Notes under the pieces: model-generated | What the model saw: only the letters and a program-made list of their open reading frames with translations | Databases searched by the model: none | What the model was told of the DNA's origin: nothing | Position numbers and translations under genes: made by a program | Shown here: one piece after another, positions 45,212 through 53,664 of the stretch | Numbering within the stretch: the stretch's first letter is position 1 | How the letters are laid out: each line of letters starts with the position of its first letter | Assembly (NCBI GenBank): GCA_000955795.1 | Contig: JYOB01000010.1 | Coordinates: forward strand, 319,637-383,636 | Length of the DNA: 64,000 nt | DNA from: Burkholderiaceae bacterium 26 | Lineage (GTDB): Bacteria > Pseudomonadota > Gammaproteobacteria > Burkholderiales > Burkholderiaceae | Direction of reading: 5' to 3'

Positions 45212-45778
45212 TCAAAGTGCGTAGCGCGGCGCAACCGACCCGGCCGGCTCGCGAACCGCGCAAACCCGCTGCACGTAAGCTTCTCGCGGCGATGCGAGAA
45301 AGCCGTCCTCATAGCCGATCACCCGCAGTTGGCCGCGCACAGCATCGAGCAATTCGCCCGGCGCCAGCAGGAATGCCGGATTGGACGGCTTTCCGACGGT
45401 TTCGTTTCCGAGGGCGAAGGTTTCGTAGATCAGGCGGCCGCCCGGCGCGACGGACGCCAGCAAACGCGGCCAGAGCGGTCGGTGCAAGTAATTCGTGACG
45501 ACGACGGCATCGAAAGTGGCCCCGGCGGGCAACGGCCACGGGTTTCCTTCGATGTCGGCGACGATGGTTTGGGCGATGCCCGCGAGGCCCGAAAGCGCTG
45601 CCGCGTCACGGTCGATGCCCGTCACCTGCAGGCCACGTGCAGCAAGCCAACGTGCATGGCGGCCGCTGCCGCAAGCCACATCCAGCACGGAGGCGCCGGC
45701 CGGTAGTTCAGCCGCCCACCGCGCCACCCACGGTGACGACGCAGCAAGCGTGTGCGGATCCAATGCGACAGCAGACAT
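45212..45778 (-). CDS. Class I SAM-dependent methyltransferase
   Basis: 188 aa. Rossmann-type methyltransferase core with motif I VLDVACGSGRHARWLAARG and motif II-like GIDRDAAALSG; a substrate cannot be told. It is similar in size and layout to TehB-like and small-molecule methyltransferases. It lies between trpS (7 bp downstream of it in map order, upstream in transcription 10 bp) and dapA, on the same strand. The ATG at 45778 is preferred over a TTG one codon earlier. Confidence 0.82.
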   Translation of the reverse strand: MSAVALDPHTLAASSPWVARWAAELPAGASVLDVACGSGRHARWLAARGLQVTGIDRDAAALSGLAGIAQTIVADIEGNPWPLPAGATFDAVVVTNYLHRPLWPRLLASVAPGGRLIYETFALGNETVGKPSNPAFLLAPGELLDAVRGQLRVIGYEDGFLASPREAYVQRVCAVREPAGSVAPRYAL

Positions 45779-45788
45779 CAACGACTCA

Positions 45789-46991
45789 TCAGCTATACGT
45801 CAGACCCATCGCCTCGCGCACCTCGCGCATGGTCTCTTGCGTGACCTTACGCGCGTTATCACAGCCATCTGCGATGATGGCGCGCAGCAATGACGGATCG
45901 TCCATGTATTTCTGGGCGCGTTCGAGCATCGGCTGTTGTTCGCGCAGAATGCCGTCGATCACGGGCTGCTTGCACTCCAGGCAGCCGATGCCGGCGCTGC
46001 GGCAGCCCTTTTGCACCCACTCTTTCGTGTCGGCGTCGGAGTAGACCTGGTGCAGTTGCCAGACCGGGCACTTGTCCGGGTCGCCCGGATCGGTGCGGCG
46101 CACGCGGGCCGGGTCGGTCGGCATGGTGCGGACCTTTTTCTCGACGGTTTCCTTGTCCTCGCGCATGCGGATCGTGTTGCCGTACGACTTGGACATCTTC
46201 TGGCCGTCGAGACCCGGCATGCGCGATGCCTCGGTCAGCAGCACCTGCGGCTCGGGCAGGATGATCTTGCGGGCACCTTCCAGGTAGCCGAACAAGCGTT
46301 CGCGGTCGCCCATCGAGAGGCTCTGCGACTCGGCCAGCAGTGCGCGAGCCTGCTCCAGAGCCTCGTCTTCACCACGTTCCTGATACGCGGTGCGGAGTTC
46401 CAGATACAGCTTGGCGCGCTTGCCGCCGAGCTTCTTGGCCGCTTCCAGCGCTTTCTCTTCGAAGCCCAGTTCGCGGCCATAGAGGTAGTTGAAGCGGCGG
46501 GCAACTTCGCGCGTCATCTCGACGTGCGGCACCTGGTCTTCGCCCACCGGGACGAAGCCGGCGCGGTAGATCAAGATGTCTGCGGCTTGCAGCAGAGGGT
46601 AGCCGAGGAAGCCGTAGGTGGAGAGATCCTTCTCCTTGAGCTTCTCGATCTGGTCCTTGTACGTCGGCACGCGTTCAAGCCAGCCCAGCGGTGTGCCCAT
46701 CGAGAGCAGCAGGAACAGCTCGGCGTGCTCTGGCACACGGCTCTGGATGAACAGCGTGGACTGCGTTGGATCGACGCCGGCAGCGAGCCAGTCGATCAAC
46801 ATTTCCCACACCGATTCCGCGATCACCTCGGGTGACTCGTAGTGCGTGGTCAGCGCATGCCAGTCGGCGACGAAGAAGAAGCACGGGTACTCGGCCTGCA
46901 GCCGGACCCAGTTTTTCAAGACGCCGTGGTAATGCCCCAGGTGCAGAGCACCGGTCGGACGCATGCCAGAGAGAACGCGGTCAGGAAACAT
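45789..46991 (-). CDS. trpS: Tryptophanyl-tRNA synthetase
   Basis: 400 aa class I aminoacyl-tRNA synthetase. HIGH-type motif PTGALHLGHYHG and the MSKS loop DGQKMSKSYGNT are visible. It is longer than E. coli TrpS (334 aa) because of a charged insert of about 60 residues around 165-225 (KKLGGKRAKLYLELRTA and on), which is usual for the betaproteobacterial form. It charges tRNA-Trp in the cytoplasm. The M50 protease gene lies 22 bp upstream on the same strand. Confidence 0.96.
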   Translation of the reverse strand: MFPDRVLSGMRPTGALHLGHYHGVLKNWVRLQAEYPCFFFVADWHALTTHYESPEVIAESVWEMLIDWLAAGVDPTQSTLFIQSRVPEHAELFLLLSMGTPLGWLERVPTYKDQIEKLKEKDLSTYGFLGYPLLQAADILIYRAGFVPVGEDQVPHVEMTREVARRFNYLYGRELGFEEKALEAAKKLGGKRAKLYLELRTAYQERGEDEALEQARALLAESQSLSMGDRERLFGYLEGARKIILPEPQVLLTEASRMPGLDGQKMSKSYGNTIRMREDKETVEKKVRTMPTDPARVRRTDPGDPDKCPVWQLHQVYSDADTKEWVQKGCRSAGIGCLECKQPVIDGILREQQPMLERAQKYMDDPSLLRAIIADGCDNARKVTQETMREVREAMGLTYS

Positions 46992-47012
46992 GTGGGAAAT
47001 GGAGTTGAAGAC

Positions 47013-47678
47013 TCAGGAAAACAGCATCTGCAGCGGACTCAGAATCCACTGCAGCAGTTGAAACAGCAGCGCCATGATTGGGCGCATCCAGACATTGGTG
47101 ATGACGTTGGAAATAATCAGCGCCATCACGATGAAAAAACCGAACGGTTCGATACGCGAGAGACCAAGCGCCATCCGAGGCGGCAGGAGTGCTGCCAGCA
47201 CTCGCCCGCCATCGAGCGGCGGCAGCGGAAACATGTTGAACGCCGCCATCACCATATTGACGAGAATGCCAGCGCGCGCCATGCCGATCAGGAACGGCTC
47301 GTTCACCCCGCCCATCGCGAACACAACCGCCAGCACGCCCCAGAAGATCGCCTGGCCAAAGTTGGTGGCCGGCCCTGCCAGCGCCACCCACATGCCATGC
47401 CAGCGCGGATCACGCAGACGGCCGAAGCGCACCGGCACCGGCTTGGCATAGCCGAACACGAAAGCGCCTTTGGTTGCGAAATACAGCAGCAGCGGCATCG
47501 CAATCGTGCCGATGGGATCGATGTGCCGCAGCGGATTGATGCTGACGCGGCCCATGGCATAGGCTGTATCGTCGCCGAAATGCTTAGCGACATAGCCATG
47601 CGCCGCCTCATGCAGCGTGATGGCAAACAGGACGGGAATCGCGTAAACCGCGATGTTCTGGATCAGTGTGGGGTCCAT
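47013..47678 (-). CDS. Site-2 protease family (M50) membrane metalloprotease
   Basis: 221 aa, almost entirely hydrophobic with about five or six TM helices. The zinc site LHEAAHGYVAKHFGDD carries HExxH, and MFPLPPLDGGRVLAALLPP is the second conserved motif with the metal-binding Asp. These small M50 proteins (YwhC-like) lack PDZ or CBS domains; substrates are unknown. ATG 47678 starts MDPTLIQNIAVYAIPVLF. It is followed by trpS on the same strand. Confidence 0.88.
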   Translation of the reverse strand: MDPTLIQNIAVYAIPVLFAITLHEAAHGYVAKHFGDDTAYAMGRVSINPLRHIDPIGTIAMPLLLYFATKGAFVFGYAKPVPVRFGRLRDPRWHGMWVALAGPATNFGQAIFWGVLAVVFAMGGVNEPFLIGMARAGILVNMVMAAFNMFPLPPLDGGRVLAALLPPRMALGLSRIEPFGFFIVMALIISNVITNVWMRPIMALLFQLLQWILSPLQMLFS

Positions 47679-47744
47679 AAGCGAGCTATTGTAGCAAGCG
47701 CGCGCCGCGGCACGGCGCCACCGAAGCACGCGCCAACGGCTCGC

Positions 47745-48368
47745 CTACAGGCCCACGCGGGCCGGATCGCCCCGGCCTTGGCGCACAAGTTCGGGCTCGC
47801 CGCTCGTCAGGTCGATGACGGTGGTCGGTTCTGCCGGGGCCGGGCCGCCGTCGATGACGAGTTCGAGCTGCTTTTCGAGCCGATCGCGAATGGTCTCGGC
47901 CTCGTTGAGCGGTTCGTCGTCACCGGGCAGTTGCAGCGTGGCCGAGAGCAGCGGCTCACCCAACTCCGCCATCAGCGCAAGGGGAATCGCGTGTTCCGGT
48001 ACGCGCAGGCCGATCGTCTTGCGCGACGGGTGCGAAAGCCGGCGCGGCACTTCCTTGGTGGCCTCCAGCAGGAAGACGAACGGCCCCGGCGTCGCCGCCT
48101 TCAGCACGCGGTACTGCTTGTTGTCGACGCGCGCAAACGTGGCCAGCTCGGAAAGGTCGCGGCACATCAGCGTGAGGTGGTGCTTCTCGTCGATGCCGCG
48201 CACGCGGCGCAGGCGCTCGACAGCCGATTTGTCGTCCAGATGGCAGGCGAGCGCGTAGCAGGAATCGGTGGGCAGCGCGACCAGGCCGCCGCCGCGGATG
48301 ATCTCCACGGCCTGGCGAATCAAGCGCCCTTGCGGCGTGGTCGGGTGAATCTGGAAGAACTGGGACAT
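47745..48368 (-). CDS. yciO: Sua5/YciO/YrdC-family protein, YciO type
   Basis: 207 aa with the YrdC fold: SQFFQIHPTTPQGRLIRQA and LVALPTDSCYALACHLDD at the N-terminus match YciO more closely than TsaC. KRTxGLR-like motif appears as SRKTIGLRVPEH. TsaC-type proteins make threonylcarbamoyl-AMP for tRNA t6A; YciO itself is a weak paralogue with uncertain role. It sits between rnm and the M50 gene; the rnm-yciO pair is conserved in many proteobacteria. Confidence 0.88.
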   Translation of the reverse strand: MSQFFQIHPTTPQGRLIRQAVEIIRGGGLVALPTDSCYALACHLDDKSAVERLRRVRGIDEKHHLTLMCRDLSELATFARVDNKQYRVLKAATPGPFVFLLEATKEVPRRLSHPSRKTIGLRVPEHAIPLALMAELGEPLLSATLQLPGDDEPLNEAETIRDRLEKQLELVIDGGPAPAEPTTVIDLTSGEPELVRQGRGDPARVGL

Positions 48369-48381
48369 GGCAGCCGCGCGC

Positions 48382-49242
48382 TCAGGACATCCACCGGCTC
48401 CACACCGGCGTCAGATTGTCGGGCAGCGGCGGCAGCGTGCCGAGTTCGACGCGGCCCTCGCCCGGGCCGTGGAAGTCTGAACCGCGCGACGCCAGCAGGC
48501 CGTAACGGCGGGCCACGTCGGCGTACAGCGCGTATTGGTCGGGCGTATGGCTGCCGGTGACGACCTCGACGCCCTCACCGCCTAGCGACTTGAATTCATC
48601 AAACAGCGCACCGTGCTCGACCAGCGACAGCGTGTAACGTCCTGGATGCGCCATCACCGCGACCCCACCCGCGCCCTTGATCCAATTGATCGCATCGCCC
48701 AGGCGCGCCCAGCGATGCGGCACGTAGCCCGGCTTGCCGTCGCCCAGGTAGCGGTCAAACACTTCGTGGATGTCGCGGCAGTGCCCATGCTCGACCAGGA
48801 AGCGGGCGAAATGGGTGCGCGAAACCATGTCGGGATTGCCGGCGTAGCGCAACGCACCTTCGTAGGCGCCTTCGATGCCGAGCTTGGCCAGCGCGGCGCT
48901 GATGTCTTCAGCACGCGCGCAGCGACCGGAGCGTGTGCGCTCCAGCCCCTGCACCAGATCGGTGTTATCCGGATCGATGCCCAGGCCGACGATGTGCAGC
49001 GTGCGCCCCGCCCAAGTCACGGAAATTTCTACGCCCGACAGATAATCCATGCCCAGCGCCGCTGCGGCCTCGCGCGCGGCGGCCTGCCCGCCCACTTCGT
49101 CGTGGTCGGTCAACGCCCAGAGCGTCACGCCGTGAGCAGCAGCACGGGCGGCCACTTCGTGCGGCGCGAGCATGCCATCCGACACCGTGGAATGGCAGTG
49201 CAGATCGGCATTTCTGGCGGAGGCGGCGGAGAGGTTTGGCAT
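48382..49242 (-). CDS. rnm: PHP-domain phosphoesterase, RNase AM / 3',5'-bisphosphate nucleotidase
   Basis: 286 aa PHP domain. ADLHCHSTVSDGMLAP (two His), ALTDHDEVGG, SGVEISVTW, AHPGRYTL and SRGSDFHGPG provide the trinuclear metal ligands. The E. coli homologue (YciV/RnaM) hydrolyses 3',5'-nucleoside bisphosphates and matures 5' ends of 5S and other rRNAs. It is directly upstream of yciO, 13 bp away, as in enterobacteria. Confidence 0.9.
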   Translation of the reverse strand: MPNLSAASARNADLHCHSTVSDGMLAPHEVAARAAAHGVTLWALTDHDEVGGQAAAREAAAALGMDYLSGVEISVTWAGRTLHIVGLGIDPDNTDLVQGLERTRSGRCARAEDISAALAKLGIEGAYEGALRYAGNPDMVSRTHFARFLVEHGHCRDIHEVFDRYLGDGKPGYVPHRWARLGDAINWIKGAGGVAVMAHPGRYTLSLVEHGALFDEFKSLGGEGVEVVTGSHTPDQYALYADVARRYGLLASRGSDFHGPGEGRVELGTLPPLPDNLTPVWSRWMS

Positions 49243-49394
49243 TCCGCCATTTTACTGCTGCGGCGCGCAACCGGGGGGGCCTCACCCCACTAAAGATCGG
49301 CATTCGGAAGACCCGACTGCCCGTGGCGGTGTTCGCGGCGCGGCGCTTGCTGCAGGCTATAGTGGCCGCATTGCTTCGTCCTCGACGCTTTGCC

Positions 49395-50474
49395 ATGACT
49401 TCCGCCGCCACATCCCCCGCCGATATCCCTCAGCCCTTGCAGCAACGCATCGACGTGCTCATTGTGGGTGCGGGGCCAGTGGGCCTATTTGCAGCCTTTC
49501 AGGCCGGCGTGCTGGGCATGTCGTGTGTGCTGGTGGACGCATTGGACCGCCCGGGCGGCCAATGCACCGAGCTGTACCCGGAAAAACCGATCTACGACAT
49601 CCCTGCGCTGGTTTCGTGTACGGCGCAGGAACTCGTCGACCGGCTGATGGCCCAGTGCGCGCCGTTCAACTACCCCATTCTCTGCGGTCGCCGCGCCGAA
49701 ACCGTGGAAACGCTGGAAAGCGAGCACGGCCAGCGCTTTCGCGTCACCACCAGCGCCGGCGACGTGTTCGACTGCGCCGCCGTGCTCATCACGGCAGGCA
49801 ACGGCGCGTTCACCCCACAACGTGTGGCTTTGCCTGAAGCGGCCGCGCTGGAAGGCCGCCATCTGCACTACGCCGTGCGTGATACCGCGCGCTTTGCGGG
49901 CAAACGCGTCATCATCGCCGGCGGCGGAGATTCCGCGCTTGACTGGGCGCTCGCGCTGCGAAGAGTGGCCGCACGCGTGACGCTGGTCCATCGGCGAGAG
50001 GGCTTCCGCGCAGCCGATGCAAGCGTCGCTGAAATGCGCGCCGCCGTCACCGCCGGCGAAATGGATTTCGTGCTGGGCATGCTTTCGCGTCTGGACAGCA
50101 CGCCCGACGGCACACTCACCGGCGCGGCCATCCGCGGACGCGATGGCGAAACCGTGCTGCCCTGCGATGAACTGATCGCGCTGTATGGCTTGGTCTCCGA
50201 GCCCGGCCCGATTGTCAACTGGGGCGTGGAGATGCGCGCGGGCCGCATCACGGTGGAAACGACGGCGTACGAGACCTCGCGCCCAGGCGTGTTCGCGGCC
50301 GGCGACATCGCGCTGTATCCAAACAAGCAGAAGCTGATTCTGTCGGGCTTCCACGAGGTGGCGATGGCGCTGCGCCGCGCGTACCGCTACGCGAATCCGG
50401 ACAAGACGCTCGTGCATACGCATTCGAGCAACGACGCGGGGCTGCAGACAAAGCTGCATGTGGCTGCCGAGTAG
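49395..50474 (+). CDS. Ferredoxin--NADP+ reductase (thioredoxin reductase-like type)
   Basis: 359 aa flavoprotein. FAD motif VLIVGAGPVGLFAAFQAGVL, NADPH motif VIIAGGGDSALDWALALR, and C-terminal FAD motif RPGVFAAGDIALYPNKQKLI. No CxxC redox pair, which separates it from thioredoxin reductase and matches the homodimeric FNR family of Firmicutes and betaproteobacteria. It transfers electrons between NADPH and ferredoxin or flavodoxin. It is divergent from rnm with about 150 bp between. Confidence 0.9.
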   Translation: MTSAATSPADIPQPLQQRIDVLIVGAGPVGLFAAFQAGVLGMSCVLVDALDRPGGQCTELYPEKPIYDIPALVSCTAQELVDRLMAQCAPFNYPILCGRRAETVETLESEHGQRFRVTTSAGDVFDCAAVLITAGNGAFTPQRVALPEAAALEGRHLHYAVRDTARFAGKRVIIAGGGDSALDWALALRRVAARVTLVHRREGFRAADASVAEMRAAVTAGEMDFVLGMLSRLDSTPDGTLTGAAIRGRDGETVLPCDELIALYGLVSEPGPIVNWGVEMRAGRITVETTAYETSRPGVFAAGDIALYPNKQKLILSGFHEVAMALRRAYRYANPDKTLVHTHSSNDAGLQTKLHVAAE

Positions 50475-50483
50475 GTCGTCCGC

Positions 50484-51029
50484 ATGCGCGCGCCGTCGCT
50501 CTACGAAACCGTGCTTGGCGCGCGATACGCGCAACTGGCGCCCGCGGTGCAGACGTTCCACCGAATGACCGGCGCAGTGACGCTGCACGGCGAAGTTGAA
50601 ACAGAGCCGCCCGCCTCGCGCCTCGCACGCGGGCTTGCCTGGTGCATCCGCACGCCGCGCACATCGACACGTGGCCCGATCCGAATCACGCTCAACGCCG
50701 CAGCCACGGAAGAAACCTGGACGCGCCATTTCCCGCGCCACACGATGCGCTCAACGTTGTCTCTGCGTCAGGGTCGAATCACGGAGCGGCTCGGTGCGGT
50801 GCGTCTGTTCTTTGGGCTCGAAGCAGAGCACGGTGTGTTGCAAATGCGCCTGGTAGGCTTGCGCTTCCTCGGCATCCCCTGCCCAGCCTGGCTGCGGCCG
50901 GCCGTGTTGGCAGAGGAATCCGGCGAGGGTGACCGCTTCCATTTCAACGTACGCGCCAGCTTGCCCTTCTTGGGGGTAGTCGCGGCGTATCGAGGTTATC
51001 TAGACCTGACGACGATGGAGCGCGAATGA
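50484..51029 (+). CDS. DUF4166 domain protein
   Basis: 181 aa. The pattern LYETVLGARYAQLAPAVQTFH, ETWTRHFPRH, ERLGAVRLFFGL and FLGIPCPAWLRP is that of DUF4166, a family of unknown function often found fused to or beside SDR and DCC-family proteins. No signal peptide. It starts 9 bp after the ferredoxin reductase stop and overlaps the decayed DCC gene by 4 bp, an arrangement seen in intact form elsewhere. Confidence 0.85.
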   Translation: MRAPSLYETVLGARYAQLAPAVQTFHRMTGAVTLHGEVETEPPASRLARGLAWCIRTPRTSTRGPIRITLNAAATEETWTRHFPRHTMRSTLSLRQGRITERLGAVRLFFGLEAEHGVLQMRLVGLRFLGIPCPAWLRPAVLAEESGEGDRFHFNVRASLPFLGVVAAYRGYLDLTTMERE

Positions 51030-51172
51030 TCGTTGTCTTCGACGCGCGCTGCCTGCTGTGCAGCACCCCATCTACCGTGCTCTTCGTGCGAGACGGCCGT
51101 GCGTGGCGTGAAAGCGCCGCCGTCCCGCGCATCCTGCCGCCGCCCGGCGCAGCACTGCGGTTTCTTGAATGA
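51026..51172 (+). pseudogene. Decayed DCC-family (DUF393) thiol-disulfide oxidoreductase
   Basis: A 48-codon frame overlapping the DUF4166 stop (ATGA). It begins IVVFDARCLLCS, the DxxCxxC start of DCC proteins (normally FDGxCxLC), then jumps directly to TVLFVRDGRAWRESAAVPRI, which belongs some 40 residues further in a full-length protein, and stops soon after. The usual length is about 125-140 aa. So an internal deletion and a C-terminal truncation are both visible; the gene is probably non-functional. Confidence 0.65.
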
Positions 51173-51181
51173 GCCTGCCGC

Positions 51182-52099
51182 TCAGCGCTGCAAGCAGAAC
51201 TCTTCAATCAGCGCGGCCACCTGTTCCGGCTGGTCGTGATGCAGCATGTGCCCCGCGTCTGCAATCAGCACCTCTCGGAAATCAGGAAACGCAGCAAAGC
51301 GCGTCTTGAACTCGGCCAGCGGCACATCGCCTGCGATGGCCTTCAGCGTGGGTGAATCGACGGCCTCGACGTGCAGCACGGGCGCGGTAACACGGCGCCA
51401 GATTTCCATCACCTCATCCAGCCGGTAAAGCTGCGGATTGATGATTTTGTGCGCAGGATCGCCAAGGATCTCCCAGCGCCCTTCGGCGTTTTGGCTCGAC
51501 CAGTGCTGCGCCAGAAATGCCGCCTTGTCGGCCGGCAGACGCGGGTTGGTCTTCTGCAGGCGCGCGGCGACGTCTTCAACGGTGGCGTAGGTGTTCAGGC
51601 GCGGCTTGTCCTTCAGCTCGTCGAGCCAACGCGCATAACGGCGCGGAGCCTGCGATGCCTTCGACGCCGACATGCCGAAGCCCTCCAGATCCACCACGCG
51701 CCGCACGCGCTCGGGCCGGATACCCGCGTACAGGCAAACCACGTTGGCGCCCAGGCTGTGCCCGACCAGCGTCACCTGCCCTTCCGGCTGGTAGTGATCG
51801 ATGATGGCTTCGAGGTCGGCCACGTAATCGGCAAACCAATAGCTCTCGACGCCGGGGCCCTCGGTGGGCCGGGCGGTCTGGCCGTAGCCGCGCCAATCGG
51901 GCGCCACGATATGCCAGCGCTCGCGCAGCGCATCGACCAGAAACTGGAACGACGCCGACACATCCATCCATCCATGAAACAGGAACAGGATGGGCGCCCC
52001 GGGTTCGCCCCATTCGCGGATGTGATAGCGCAGGCCGCGCACGGGCAGATATGTCGAGCGGGAGGCCTCGCGCGCGGCAGGCTGTGTGGTGGAGTCCAT
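51182..52099 (-). CDS. Alpha/beta hydrolase
   Basis: 305 aa alpha/beta-hydrolase fold. Oxyanion segment LFHGWMDVSASFQFLVDAL, nucleophile elbow VTLVGHSLGANVVCLYAG (Ser), and C-terminal His in DAGHMLHHDQPEQVAALI. An Asp acid is present in the late region. The substrate is unknown; the nearest groups are esterases and lipase-like hydrolases of proteobacteria. Convergent with the decayed DCC gene. Confidence 0.85.
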   Translation of the reverse strand: MDSTTQPAAREASRSTYLPVRGLRYHIREWGEPGAPILFLFHGWMDVSASFQFLVDALRERWHIVAPDWRGYGQTARPTEGPGVESYWFADYVADLEAIIDHYQPEGQVTLVGHSLGANVVCLYAGIRPERVRRVVDLEGFGMSASKASQAPRRYARWLDELKDKPRLNTYATVEDVAARLQKTNPRLPADKAAFLAQHWSSQNAEGRWEILGDPAHKIINPQLYRLDEVMEIWRRVTAPVLHVEAVDSPTLKAIAGDVPLAEFKTRFAAFPDFREVLIADAGHMLHHDQPEQVAALIEEFCLQR

Positions 52100-52178
52100 G
52101 GTTTCCGTTAGCCAATAGAAATCGAACGATCGTTCTTTTTCCGAGGATTATAGCGGCGGATGGGCAACGCCGTGGCGC

Positions 52179-53021
52179 TTAGAACGAGGCTTCCAGCGCG
52201 GCAATTTCGTCGTCGTCGAAACCGGCCTGGCGGCGCGCCTCGAGGTTGAATGGCCCGCGCAAACGCGGTGCACCGTATTGCTCGGCCAGCTTGCGATACG
52301 TTGGCACGGGGTCCAGGCCGGCGCGCTCGCACAGCCAGCGGTACCAATGGTTGCCGACCGCCACGTGGCCGATCTCGTCACGCAGGATGATGTCGAGGAT
52401 GCCAGCGGCCACCATATCGCCTGCCTGGGCCAGCTTGGCACGAATCGGCGGCGAGGCATCGAGCCCGCGCGCCTCCAGCGTGCGCGGCACCAGCGCCATG
52501 CGCGCGAGCGGATCGGCGGCGGTTTTCTCCGTCATCTGCCACAAACCGTCGTGGGCGGGGTGATCGCCGTAGCGGCAATCGAGCGTTGCCAGATGGGCGG
52601 CAAGCAGCGAAAAGTGCGTGGCCTCTTCAGCGGCCACGCGCGCCCAGTCCTGATAGAACGCCACGGGCATCCCCGCAAAACGCCACACGGCGTCGAGCGC
52701 AAGGTTGATGGCGTTGAATTCGATGTGCGCGAGCGCGTGCAGCAGCGCGCCCCGGCCACGTGGCGTATCGATTGCACGGCGCCGCGGAACCTCGGAAGGT
52801 GGCACGAGCACCGGCGCGTCTGGTCGGCCGGGGACACCGCCCTCCGGCGCCACCATGGATTCATCTATGCCCCAACTCGCGTCGTCGGCGCACTTGGCGC
52901 GCTCGCCCAGACGCAGCGTGGCGTCCACCTTGCTAACAGGATCTGTGAGACACAGCGCGGCCAAGGCAGCGTGGCGCAGCGTGTCGGAGGGCGTTTTGGG
53001 GCAGGGCTGCGAAGCGGTCAT
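52179..53021 (-). CDS. DUF455 ferritin-like protein (MiaE-like fold)
   Basis: 280 aa. Ferritin-like di-iron pattern of the DUF455 family: LLHALAHIEFNAINLALDAVW, EEATHFSLLAAHLATLDCRYG and ILDIILRDEIGHVAVGNHWY hold the Glu/His ligands. The function is unknown; the family is related to di-iron hydroxylases. I chose the ATG at 53021; the frame is open 39 codons upstream into the promoter of the gamma carbonic anhydrase gene, without family similarity. Confidence 0.87.
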   Translation of the reverse strand: MTASQPCPKTPSDTLRHAALAALCLTDPVSKVDATLRLGERAKCADDASWGIDESMVAPEGGVPGRPDAPVLVPPSEVPRRRAIDTPRGRGALLHALAHIEFNAINLALDAVWRFAGMPVAFYQDWARVAAEEATHFSLLAAHLATLDCRYGDHPAHDGLWQMTEKTAADPLARMALVPRTLEARGLDASPPIRAKLAQAGDMVAAGILDIILRDEIGHVAVGNHWYRWLCERAGLDPVPTYRKLAEQYGAPRLRGPFNLEARRQAGFDDDEIAALEASF

Positions 53022-53136
53022 CAGCGTACAATTTGGACTTTCCGCCATTTTAATTCGACGCATCGGCCTGCCTCGCCCGGCAAGCTTGAAGACGCGCCCA
53101 TTTTCCCCATCTACGCAGATTCTGGAGACCGATCGC

Positions 53137-53664
53137 ATGGCCCTCTACCAACTCGGCGATGTTGCACCGACCATTGACGCAAACGCCTATGTGGCCCCGG
53201 AAGCCACCGTCATCGGCCGCGTGGAGCTGAAAGCACGCGCGAGCGTGTGGCCCGGCGCCGTCATCCGTGGCGACAACGAGCCGATTACCGTGGGCGAGGC
53301 CAGCAACGTGCAGGAAGGCTCGGTGCTGCACACCGACCCGGGCTGCCCGCTGAACATCGGCGACCGCGTGACGATCGGCCACCAGGCCATGCTGCACGGT
53401 TGCACAATCGGCGAAGGCTCGCTGATCGGCATCCAGGCGGTGGTGCTCAATCGCGCGGTGATCGGCAAGAACTGCCTGGTGGGCGCGGGCGCGATCGTCA
53501 CCGAAGGCAAGGTCTTCGAAGATGGCACGCTCATTCTGGGTGCGCCCGCCAAGGCTGTGCGCAAGCTGACGGAAGACGACATCGCCAAGATGCACCTGAA
53601 CACCGAAACGTATGCGGTGCGACAGGCGATGTACAAGCAGCAACTGAAACGGATCGATGGATGA
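53137..53664 (+). CDS. Gamma-class carbonic anhydrase family protein
   Basis: 175 aa left-handed beta-helix. Hexapeptide repeats run through residues 15-140, with metal-ligand histidines in GSVLHTDPGCPL, IGHQAMLHGCTIG. Similar to YrdA and to mitochondrial gamma-CA-like proteins; activity is unproven for many members. Its stop overlaps the hslO start (ATGA). ATG 53137 follows a GGAG ribosome site. Confidence 0.9.
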   Translation: MALYQLGDVAPTIDANAYVAPEATVIGRVELKARASVWPGAVIRGDNEPITVGEASNVQEGSVLHTDPGCPLNIGDRVTIGHQAMLHGCTIGEGSLIGIQAVVLNRAVIGKNCLVGAGAIVTEGKVFEDGTLILGAPAKAVRKLTEDDIAKMHLNTETYAVRQAMYKQQLKRIDG

